A stretch of DNA of 7,708 nucleotides from Lachnoclostridium sp. UBA903 (lineage in GTDB: Bacteria > Bacillota > Clostridia > Lachnospirales > Lachnospiraceae): positions 1 through 7,708 of the forward strand of contig DBEP01000087.1 in assembly GCA_002294045.1 (NCBI GenBank), in the 5' to 3' direction. Of this stretch, positions 1 to 5,355 are shown piece by piece (the first letter of the stretch is position 1; each line of letters starts with the position of its first letter). A program made the position numbers and the translations under genes. The notes under the pieces were generated by a model, which was not told the origin of the DNA, ran no database searches, and was given only the letters and a program-made list of their open reading frames with translations.

Positions 1-56
1 AATAAATTCTCCATTATATCTTTTTTTGATTCCGTTTCAAGCTTTACTATCTTCAT
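1..56 (-). CDS. hisD: Probable histidinol dehydrogenase, N-terminal fragment (partial)
   Basis: The first 18 codons of a gene that runs off the left edge of the window. They read MKIVKLETESKKDIMENL. The ATG (54-56) follows the hisG stop codon by 4 nt and has a full AAGGAGG ribosome binding site at 66-72, with 9 nt spacing, embedded in the last codons of hisG. Such tight coupling means the gene is co-translated with hisG. Histidinol dehydrogenase oxidises L-histidinol to L-histidine in two NAD-dependent steps. The call rests on gene order (hisZ-hisG-hisD is common in Clostridia) and on a start that resembles HisD N-termini, a short beta strand followed by a Lys/Glu-rich helix. No catalytic residue is visible. 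The reading frame is secure and the product is an inference; another his gene is possible. Confidence 0.66.
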   Translation of the reverse strand, partial: MKIVKLETESKKDIMENL

Positions 57-60
57 GTAC

Positions 61-714
61 CTATGCCTCCTTAGTATGAATAAGAACTTCCCTTAAAGCA
101 CCGATTAACTTCGTGATCCGCTCGTGTTCCATCTTCATGCTGACCTGGTTGACTACCATCCTGGCAGACAGCCGGCATATTTCTTCCAGCACTTCCAGCC
201 CATTCTCCTTAAGGGTGGAACCTGTCTCAACAATATCCACAATCACTTCCGAAAGTCCTACAATGGGTGCCAATTCAATGGAACCGTTTAATTTAATGAT
301 TTCCACCGTCTGATGCTTTTTATTATAAAAATAATCCTTGGCTATATTAGGATATTTGGTAGCTACCCGGATTAACTCGCCGTGCTTTAATAATTCTCCT
401 GCTTCTTTCGGCCCCGCCACACACATCCTGCACTTTCCAAGGCCCAAATCAATCACTTCATACAGCTTCCGGCCTTCTTCCAATATGGTGTCCCTTCCTA
501 CAACGCCGATATCGGCGGCTCCATATTCCACATAAGTAGGTACGTCGCTGGCCTTTGCCAGGAATATTTTAATTTTCTGCTCTTCATTGGTAAAAATAAG
601 TTTTCTGGAATTGGGATCTTTCATTTCTTCACAGGAAAATCCGACCTTTTCCAATATTTCCAGCGTCTTTTTTGCCAGTCTGCCCTTAGCCAGGGCAAAG
701 GTTAAATATCTCAT
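61..714 (-). CDS. hisG: ATP phosphoribosyltransferase catalytic subunit, short form
   Basis: HisG condenses ATP with PRPP to give N1-(5-phosphoribosyl)-ATP, the committed first step of histidine biosynthesis, in the cytoplasm. With the start chosen here it is 217 residues, the length of short-form HisG. This form lacks the C-terminal ACT-like regulatory domain and needs HisZ for activity and feedback control; hisZ lies directly upstream. Visible landmarks are LAKGRL near residues 8-13, AADIGVVGRD at 66-75, RVATKYPNIAKDYF at about 116-129 and the PRPP-binding loop DIVETGSTLKENGL at 160-173. The frame is open for seven more codons, with ATGs at 735 and 726. The ATG at 714 was preferred because GGAGG (720-724) sits 5 nt before it and the protein then begins MRYLTFALAKGR, as expected for the family. 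The end of the gene carries the ribosome binding site of the next gene. Confidence 0.96.
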   Translation of the reverse strand: MRYLTFALAKGRLAKKTLEILEKVGFSCEEMKDPNSRKLIFTNEEQKIKIFLAKASDVPTYVEYGAADIGVVGRDTILEEGRKLYEVIDLGLGKCRMCVAGPKEAGELLKHGELIRVATKYPNIAKDYFYNKKHQTVEIIKLNGSIELAPIVGLSEVIVDIVETGSTLKENGLEVLEEICRLSARMVVNQVSMKMEHERITKLIGALREVLIHTKEA

Positions 715-719
715 AGAAA

Positions 720-724
720 CCTCC
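720..724 (-). promoter_or_regulatory. Ribosome binding site of hisG
   Basis: GGAGG on the minus strand, 5 nt before the ATG at 712-714. It decides the hisG start: the in-frame ATGs at 735 and 726 have only weak purine stretches in front of them, and the one at 726 overlaps this site. Confidence 0.8.
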
Positions 725-759
725 ATCCCAAACAAGATTACCCAATCATTACGGTTTAT

Positions 760-810
760 GAACCGATATAAACGCCGGCCGGCTAAAAATTCCGGCGGAT
801 TATCGGGTTC
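760..810 (-). other. Intercistronic hairpin between hisZ and hisG
   Basis: The 84-bp spacer between hisZ and hisG can fold into a long two-part stem. The outer arms are 760-768 (GAACCGATA on the plus strand) and 801-810 (TATCGGGTTC), complementary apart from one bulged base. The inner arms are 773-778 (CGCCGG) and 792-797 (CCGGCG), a perfect 6-bp GC stem with a 13-nt loop, and a small internal loop joins the two stems. No T-run follows on the minus strand, so it does not look like an intrinsic terminator. A role in mRNA processing or stability, or in setting the HisZ to HisG ratio, is possible but is inference. The fold is unusually GC-rich for its surroundings. Confidence 0.6.
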
Positions 811-819
811 AGCCGAAAG

Positions 820-2073
820 TTACAAATCCTGAACCTTTACTTCTTTCATTTCTCCGCTTTCCAGATTGATTACCGTAATCAGCTCTGGGGTTTCAAAATA
901 TAAAATTCCCCCGATGCCGTTCCGTCCGGCATATGCCTTATACTCTTCCAGGTTTATATGGTCCTTTATGCATAATAATTCCATATTCATATCCTGGCTT
1001 CTGAAATGACCGGCCAGGGCAACAGCATGCTCTATGAGCTCCTGCCTGTATAATATGAGGGTATTTTCTGCCTCCGCCTTAATTTCGATTTTCTGTCTGG
1101 ATAAGGCGAGCATAAGCGAATCAACCAGAATGGCTAACCCGATTGCAGGAGCATCCTTGCCAAACTGTCCCACCAGGTTATCATAACGGCCCCCATTGGC
1201 AATGGTATCACCGGTTCCATAGGTATAGGCCCGGAATATAATTCCCGTATAATAATTATATTTGCTTAGCATACCAAGATCAAAGGTAACATATTTTTCC
1301 AATCCATAGGCGGTCAATATGGCATATAACTGTTCCAGACGCTTTATCGCCTTTAAGGCCCTTTCGTTATCTGTCATTGCTTTTGCTTCCATAAGCTTAT
1401 CCAAAGTGCCGAATAGTTCGGGAAGGCCTAAAAATACCGTTTTTAACTTAGCACTGATATCCTTGCTTAAAATTAATTCCTCAACACCAAACATATTCTT
1501 TTTTTCAATCAATACCCTTAGCTGGTTTTCTTCCTCTTCATTAAATCCCGCTTCTTCCACTAACCCACGGAAGAAATCCGCTTCTCCGATTTCAACCTGA
1601 AACTCCTTGAGACCTGCCTTTAACAGGCATTCTATGGTCAGGGCCAGCATTTCTGCGTCGGCATCCGGCGAGTCATCATTGATTAATTCCGCTCCCAGCT
1701 GGGTGGATTCTTTTAACTTGCCCTGATAACTGCTGTTGTTGATAAAGGTACTTCCCATGTAGCACAATCGTATGGGAAAGGTTTCTTCTTTATAATATTT
1801 TGCGGCACATCTGGCAATGGAAGGTGTAATATCCGGTCTTAAAACCAAAGTATTGCCGTCACGGTCAAAAAATTTATACATATCCTTTGCTGCCACGGTT
1901 CCCCGCTCTTTGCTGAATATATCAAAAAATTCAAAGGTTGGTGTCTGTATATCCTTATAGCCATGGAGTTTCATAACATGATGCAGATGCTCCTGCAGCA
2001 TAAGCTTCCTTTCACATTCCGCATTGTAGATATCCCTCACACCTTCCGGCGTATGCAATAATTTATCTATCAT
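820..2073 (-). CDS. hisZ: ATP phosphoribosyltransferase regulatory subunit
   Basis: HisZ is a catalytically inactive paralogue of histidyl-tRNA synthetase. It assembles with short HisG to form the active, histidine-inhibited ATP phosphoribosyltransferase. The 417-residue product keeps the class II synthetase fold signatures: TPEGVRD at 8-14, a motif-2-like VLRPDITPSIAR at 77-88, YYTGIIFRAYTYG at 274-286 and a motif-3-like ANGGRYDNLVGQFG at 292-305. A reduced C-terminal domain covers about residues 335-417. HisZ is preferred over HisRS because hisG follows directly, that hisG is the short form, and the C-terminal domain is small. The frame stays open upstream to an ATG at 2172, which would add 33 residues. 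The ATG at 2073 is preferred because GGAGGAG lies just before it and the protein then starts MIDKLLHTPEGVRD, like the family. It is the first gene of the his operon. Confidence 0.94.
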   Translation of the reverse strand: MIDKLLHTPEGVRDIYNAECERKLMLQEHLHHVMKLHGYKDIQTPTFEFFDIFSKERGTVAAKDMYKFFDRDGNTLVLRPDITPSIARCAAKYYKEETFPIRLCYMGSTFINNSSYQGKLKESTQLGAELINDDSPDADAEMLALTIECLLKAGLKEFQVEIGEADFFRGLVEEAGFNEEEENQLRVLIEKKNMFGVEELILSKDISAKLKTVFLGLPELFGTLDKLMEAKAMTDNERALKAIKRLEQLYAILTAYGLEKYVTFDLGMLSKYNYYTGIIFRAYTYGTGDTIANGGRYDNLVGQFGKDAPAIGLAILVDSLMLALSRQKIEIKAEAENTLILYRQELIEHAVALAGHFRSQDMNMELLCIKDHINLEEYKAYAGRNGIGGILYFETPELITVINLESGEMKEVKVQDL

Positions 2074-2179
2074 ATTCTCCTCCGCTCTGATAATGGCGTG
2101 AAACAAACGGATATAAAGCCGCATACTTTGCTTCGTTTGCTTTATCGAGGTAACGTGATAATTCGCTACCATGATAATG
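2074..2179 (-). promoter_or_regulatory. Untranslated leader of the his operon with alternative hairpins
   Basis: The predicted transcript start near 2179-2180 leaves a leader of about 105 nt before hisZ. Two pairings compete in it. One joins 2139-2145 with 2113-2119 (AUAAAGC with GCUUUAU, 7 bp). The other joins 2134-2142 with 2101-2109 (AAGCAAACG with CGUUUGUUU, 9 bp with one G-U). They share bases 2139-2142, so both cannot form fully at once. TGATAAT on the plus strand occurs three times, at 2088-2094, 2156-2162 and 2172-2178. I see no T-box consensus (TGGNACCGCG), no run of His codons and no intrinsic terminator, so the classic his control mechanisms are not supported. A regulatory role is inference. 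Confidence 0.4.
2077..2083 (-). promoter_or_regulatory. Ribosome binding site of hisZ
   Basis: GGAGGAG on the minus strand, 3 nt (AAT) before the ATG at 2071-2073 when counted from its last G, or 6 nt from the upstream GGAG core. It sets the hisZ start at 2073 rather than at the in-frame ATG at 2172, which lies only a few nt inside the predicted transcript and has no ribosome binding site. Confidence 0.75.
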
Positions 2180-2185
2180 TTAATT

Positions 2186-2214
2186 ATTATATTACAATCT
2201 CATATACCTGTCAA
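2186..2214 (-). promoter_or_regulatory. Consensus sigma-A promoter of the his operon
   Basis: On the minus strand a perfect -35 box TTGACA (2209-2214), a 17-bp spacer and a perfect -10 box TATAAT (2186-2191). Transcription should begin near 2179-2180, in AT-rich DNA, about 106 nt before the hisZ start. A fully consensus promoter on a biosynthetic operon suggests that control comes from a repressor or from the leader rather than from weak promoter recognition. Tandem TTTGGAA heptamers lie just upstream at 2221-2234. Confidence 0.88.
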
Positions 2215-2220
2215 CTGTTA

Positions 2221-2234
2221 TTCCAAATTCCAAA
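2221..2234 (-). repeat. Tandem heptamer next to the his promoter
   Basis: Two exact head-to-tail copies of TTTGGAA on the minus strand (2228-2234 and 2221-2227), ending 6 bp upstream of the -35 box. The position suits an activator site or an UP-like element, but the repeat also abuts the recU-side inverted repeat and may be incidental. Confidence 0.35.
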
Positions 2235-2280
2235 CGCAGGAAGCTGTCTTCCTTCCGGAATTATTCTCCTTCCTGCGTTT
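2232..2280 (-). terminator. Probable terminator hairpin downstream of recU
   Basis: A perfect 12-bp inverted repeat: AAACGCAGGAAG at 2232-2243 and CTTCCTGCGTTT at 2269-2280, separated by 25 bp. On the minus strand it begins 36 bp after the recU stop and ends just upstream of the his promoter, which is where the rluA-recU transcript should end. The T-tract is poor (TTT, then GGAATTT) and the loop is long, so it is not a textbook intrinsic terminator. It may stop transcription weakly or protect the mRNA 3' end. The loop contains a TTCCGGAA palindrome at 2253-2260. Confidence 0.5.
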
Positions 2281-2316
2281 ATCCTGCAAGCTCCTTATAA
2301 CACTTCATCTGATTTC

Positions 2317-2853
2317 TTATTTATCCCTGCTGTCTATATCTTTAGCCAAATTTTCAAGATAATGTATGATAGTATTATTTTTGCATTGTATTTCGTTGTC
2401 CATATCCAATTCGTCAAAACGAAAACTTTTTCTTCCTCCGTTTCTTGCTCTGTCCCAAAACCAGGACAAATGTCTGAAAGTCAGGTAATAATATAAGTTC
2501 CTTTTTGAATAATAAATCAACAGGAAAGCAATTCCTCCCTGTTCTTCAAAATCCCTCATAAAATTAACCTGATGCTCATGAACATTCTGCAGCGCAAAAG
2601 TATCAGCCGCACATTCCTTAGCATCAAAGCAGACTGGAACTCCCTGGACAATGCCGATATAATCCACCGTACTTTTTTGTTCAAAATAAGCTAAGGTAAT
2701 ATGCCTTTTCTCCCTGTCAATGCTGGTAGGTGTTATGGGCGTAGGAATTTTCTGGATCAATGCCAGTTTTTTCTCCCTGTACCTTGTGTTGGTAATATTA
2801 ATTAACTCCTCTAAGGAGGACCCTCTAAGGCCTCTGGAATTCCATGAAGGCAT
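2317..2853 (-). CDS. recU: Holliday junction resolvase RecU
   Basis: RecU is the Firmicute resolvase that cuts four-way junctions during recombinational repair and chromosome segregation; it takes the place of RuvC. The 178-residue product shows WNSRGLRGSSLEELINITN at 4-22, whose Glu15/Glu16 region matches a family acidic position. STVDYIG at 61-67 holds the likely metal ligand Asp64, and CFDAKE at 75-80 is the PD-(D/E)XK core with Asp77 and Lys79. QNVHEHQ at 89-95 follows. Bacillus subtilis RecU has Glu where Asp77 sits; both are allowed in this nuclease fold. The protein is shorter than the roughly 200 residues of the Bacillus enzyme because it starts almost at the SRG motif and lacks most of the flexible N-terminal arm. 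AAAGGAG at 2860-2866 supports the start. It lies 15 bp after the rluA-family gene and is probably co-transcribed with it. The common recU-ponA pairing is absent here. Confidence 0.93.
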   Translation of the reverse strand: MPSWNSRGLRGSSLEELINITNTRYREKKLALIQKIPTPITPTSIDREKRHITLAYFEQKSTVDYIGIVQGVPVCFDAKECAADTFALQNVHEHQVNFMRDFEEQGGIAFLLIYYSKRNLYYYLTFRHLSWFWDRARNGGRKSFRFDELDMDNEIQCKNNTIIHYLENLAKDIDSRDK

Positions 2854-2868
2854 ACTTTTCTCCTTTCA

Positions 2869-3834
2869 TTAATCCAAAAATTCCTTCTGAATCTTTAAAA
2901 AATAATCCGGCGGCCCGGCCGTCAGTACTTTTTCCGATAATATCTGAAATTCACCTGTAAGCTGCGGAAAAATAAGCTGATAGGAATGCAGCAGCTGATG
3001 CTTAAGACAAAAATCCTTTTTTAGCCGGAGATTAAGGCTTTTGTCTCCATACTTGCCATCTCCCGCAACCGGATGTCCGATACTGCTAAGATGGGCACGG
3101 ATCTGATGGGTTTTTCCGGTAATTAATTTAACCCGTAACAGAGTATATTGGTCGTTATATTTCAGGGGACTGTATTCCGTCTGTATGGGTTCGCTGCCTT
3201 CGAAATACTCATCCGAAACCGTTACCAGATTGGTTTTTTCATCCTTTTTTAAATATCCTTCGATTCTTTGCGGATTTCGGATAGTACCTTTTACGATACA
3301 TAAATAAAACTTATCCAGCCTTCTTTCCCTGAATAGTTCCGACATGGTCTGCAAACCGGGAAGGGTTTTGCCGGCTATTATAAGGCCGCTGGTGTTGCGG
3401 TCCAAACGGTTGCAGATTCCCGGTTTAAAGGTCTTAAGCTCCTCCTCTTGTAACTGCCCGGTCTCAAGCAGATAGGAAATAATATGTTCTACCAGGGATA
3501 CGTCTTCTTGGGCTGCTTTTTGGGATAACAGTCCGGCGGGTTTATTCACGGCCAGGATATTGGAGTCTTCATAAATTACGTCCAGTTTATAATCTACTAT
3601 TGCAGGATGGAATGCTTCCCTGAAATTTTCTATTGTGTTATCGGATAAAAAAAGCTTAATTTCATCATTTATACAGGTTTTTTCGGAGCCATCCGCTTTT
3701 TTCCCATTCAGGGTAATATTTTTTTTACGAAGCATCTTATAGATAAAACTTTTTGGTGCTTTATTCAGTTGTTTCATAAGAAGCTTGTCCAGGCGCTGCC
3801 CGGCCTCATTTTTGTCAACCGTAATTATCTTCAT
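2869..3834 (-). CDS. RluA-family pseudouridine synthase
   Basis: Converts specific uridines to pseudouridine in rRNA or tRNA; the exact target cannot be told from sequence. The 321-residue protein has an N-terminal S4 RNA-binding domain (about residues 12-62, QRLDKLL to NDEIKLFL) and a catalytic domain from about 85. The active-site motif is CNRLDRNTSG at 141-150 with catalytic Asp145, and the family motif GKTHQIRAHL lies at 240-249, followed by GHPVAGDGKYGD. The usual His before RLDR (HRLDR in RluC/RluD) is Asn142 here. The layout matches the RluC/RluD branch, but the N-terminus is short and the orthology is open, so I give no symbol. GGGAG at 3841-3845 precedes the start. An AT-rich gap lies upstream and recU follows 15 bp downstream. 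Confidence 0.92.
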   Translation of the reverse strand: MKIITVDKNEAGQRLDKLLMKQLNKAPKSFIYKMLRKKNITLNGKKADGSEKTCINDEIKLFLSDNTIENFREAFHPAIVDYKLDVIYEDSNILAVNKPAGLLSQKAAQEDVSLVEHIISYLLETGQLQEEELKTFKPGICNRLDRNTSGLIIAGKTLPGLQTMSELFRERRLDKFYLCIVKGTIRNPQRIEGYLKKDEKTNLVTVSDEYFEGSEPIQTEYSPLKYNDQYTLLRVKLITGKTHQIRAHLSSIGHPVAGDGKYGDKSLNLRLKKDFCLKHQLLHSYQLIFPQLTGEFQILSEKVLTAGPPDYFLKIQKEFLD

Positions 3835-3946
3835 AAACGGCTCCCATCTATTTTTAGAATTAATAACATTTTGAATTCGTATAAAATTTTAAATCATATA
3901 TAATTTTATATCCTTACATCCATCTTTTTATTTCACCAGGAATGTC
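3835..3946 (-). other. AT-rich intergenic gap with inverted repeat and possible weak promoter
   Basis: The only sizeable gap inside the upstream gene block (112 bp), very AT-rich. It holds a perfect 9-bp inverted repeat, TATAAAATT at 3880-3888 and AATTTTATA at 3902-3910, with 13 bp between the arms. A -10-like TATGAT on the minus strand at 3897-3902 has only a poor -35 (TGGATG) 18 bp upstream. The repeat could be an operator or a weak stem; being all A/T it could also be chance. No convincing terminator follows the HAD gene. Confidence 0.3.
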
Positions 3947-4606
3947 TTACGTAATAAAAAGTTCTTTAAAGGATTCAATATAATAGTCTGCCAGCTCCTT
4001 CTTTTTATCGGTATCTTCCGTTGAATACGGATCATATACGGCACATACCTTCATGCCGGCATTTTTACCGGCCATGATTCCCTGAATTATGTCTTCAAAC
4101 ACCAGGCAGCCCTCGGCCTTTACTTCCAGGTCTTTTGCAACCAGACGGTAGATATCCGGCGCCGGCTTGCCTTTTTCCACTTCACAGGAAGTACGAACGG
4201 ACCCAAAAAATTCCTTCACCTTCAGTTTTTGGATGGTTAAGTCAACCAGTTCCCTGGAATTGCTGGTAGCTATCCCGGTTTTGATATTATTCTCTTTCAG
4301 GAACCGGAGTAAATCCAATGCACCTTCTTTTAAAGGGACTTTCGTGGTATATTTATCCCAAGCCATCTGATTCCATTCCTTTTTAATATCATCCAAAGTT
4401 TCCTTCAAACCAAAACGTGTTTTAAAATAAACCGCGGTTTCGGAAAAGCTCATGCCTTCTATTTCATTTTGCAGATTTTCCGGGAATTCGATGCCATGTT
4501 TCCCCAAATACTCAATATCAATATTTCTCCACATCCACATGGAATCTACCAACGTCCCGTCCAAATCAAAAATAACAGCCTTAATATTCTTAAATATTTT
4601 ATTCAT
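3947..4606 (-). CDS. HAD superfamily hydrolase, subfamily IA (phosphatase or phosphomutase-like)
   Basis: A 219-residue cytoplasmic haloacid dehalogenase-fold enzyme that probably removes phosphate from a small metabolite; the substrate cannot be told. All four motifs are intact. Motif I is DLDGTLVDS, with nucleophile Asp14 and acid/base Asp16. Motif II is GIATSNS with Ser115. Motif III is KGKPAPD with Lys147. Motif IV is VFEDIIQG with Glu171/Asp172. The helical cap between residues 20 and 90 places it in subfamily IA, with beta-phosphoglucomutase, phosphoglycolate phosphatase and the pseudouridine-5'-phosphatase-like proteins. Its ATG overlaps the end of the rsuA-family gene by 8 bp, so the two are translationally coupled. 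The pseudouridine synthase neighbour makes a role in modified-nucleotide turnover thinkable, but nothing in the protein proves it. Confidence 0.9.
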   Translation of the reverse strand: MNKIFKNIKAVIFDLDGTLVDSMWMWRNIDIEYLGKHGIEFPENLQNEIEGMSFSETAVYFKTRFGLKETLDDIKKEWNQMAWDKYTTKVPLKEGALDLLRFLKENNIKTGIATSNSRELVDLTIQKLKVKEFFGSVRTSCEVEKGKPAPDIYRLVAKDLEVKAEGCLVFEDIIQGIMAGKNAGMKVCAVYDPYSTEDTDKKKELADYYIESFKELFIT

Positions 4607-5330
4607 TTTTTTCGTTTCCTTTTATTTTATTTAGTTCTTCCTCCGTAAGTCTTCTGTAGCTTCCGGGCAGAAGGGTTTCATCCAATCGCAGGTCACCCAT
4701 GCTGATTCTTTTTAAATACAGCACTTCTTTACCGACTGCTTTGAACATTCTCTTTACCTGATGAAATTTCCCCTCATAGATGGTCACTTCTGCCTCCGAT
4801 ACCTCATCTGCTTCAAGAGTTACGAGCCGTGCGGGCAGAGTTGTAAAATCCGCTTCCAGCTTTATTCCGTTCTCAAATATTGCGGCATCTTCCCCGGTAA
4901 TCCTGCCTTTAACCCTGGCATAATATATTTTAGGCACATGCTTTTTAGGAGAAAGCAGCCTGTGTGCCAAATCCCCGTCATTGGTTATCAATAACAGCCC
5001 TTCCGTGTCTTTATCCAATCTCCCTACGGGAAATAAACTTTTACTCCTACTGTCTTGTATTAATTCTACAACTGTCTTGCAATGATAATCGGCAGTTGCC
5101 GACACGACTCCGGCAGGCTTGTTTAACATATAATATTCGTAAGCTTCATATTCTATTTTTTGATTGTCAAAATACACTTCGGAATTTAAACTGTCCAGCT
5201 TTAAATCCGGTTCTTTTATTACAATTCCGTTTACCTTAATTCTTCCCTTCCTGATATATCCTTTTACCTCACTTCTGGTACCTATACCCATGTCTGCCAG
5301 ATATTTATCCAGACGCACCGGTGTACTCAT
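4599..5330 (-). CDS. RsuA/RluB-family pseudouridine synthase
   Basis: Isomerises a specific uridine in rRNA to pseudouridine. The 243-residue protein has an N-terminal S4 domain (about residues 4-50, VRLDKYLADMG onward). YYMLNKPAGVVSA at about 66-78 follows, then the catalytic motif PVGRLDKDTEGLLL at 101-114 with Asp106, and the family motif EGKFHQVKRMF at 186-196. Length and motifs suit the small RsuA/YtzG-like branch, which modifies 16S rRNA, better than the larger RluB group. The target remains an inference, so no symbol is given. GAGAGG about 9 nt before the ATG supports the start. It lies 25 bp after the rsmF-like gene, and its last codons contain the start of the HAD gene. Confidence 0.93.
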   Translation of the reverse strand: MSTPVRLDKYLADMGIGTRSEVKGYIRKGRIKVNGIVIKEPDLKLDSLNSEVYFDNQKIEYEAYEYYMLNKPAGVVSATADYHCKTVVELIQDSRSKSLFPVGRLDKDTEGLLLITNDGDLAHRLLSPKKHVPKIYYARVKGRITGEDAAIFENGIKLEADFTTLPARLVTLEADEVSEAEVTIYEGKFHQVKRMFKAVGKEVLYLKRISMGDLRLDETLLPGSYRRLTEEELNKIKGNEKNE

Positions 5331-5355
5331 AACACATTTCCTCTCTTAGCCTCTT

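Noticed and set aside
715..735. HisG starts at 735 or 726
   Set aside because: The extra residues MFGMEVS are absent from typical HisG, and the good ribosome binding site serves the ATG at 714.
773..798. Intrinsic terminator between hisZ and hisG
   Set aside because: The GC stem is followed on the minus strand by TTTATATCGG, with no sustained T-tract, and hisG must be expressed from the same operon.
1319..1600. Plus-strand open frames opposite hisZ and the other genes
   Set aside because: They are low-complexity Ser/Phe/Ile-rich shadows of strongly supported minus-strand genes. The same holds for the plus-strand frames at 113-832, 4167-5349 and 7212-7517.
2074..2172. Longer HisZ of 450 residues starting at 2172
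   Set aside because: That ATG lies about 7 nt after the predicted transcript start with no ribosome binding site. The extra 33 residues do not look like HisZ, while the ATG at 2073 has GGAGGAG and a family-like N-terminus.
2074..2180. His-codon attenuator or T-box in the hisZ leader
   Set aside because: The leader has no run of His codons (only two scattered in the open frame), no TGGNACCGCG element and no terminator hairpin with T-run, and it is short for a T-box.
2098..2496. 132-codon open frame on the plus strand
   Set aside because: It overlaps the start of hisZ, the his promoter, the inverted repeat and the end of recU, has no clear ribosome binding site, and its translation resembles no protein family I know.
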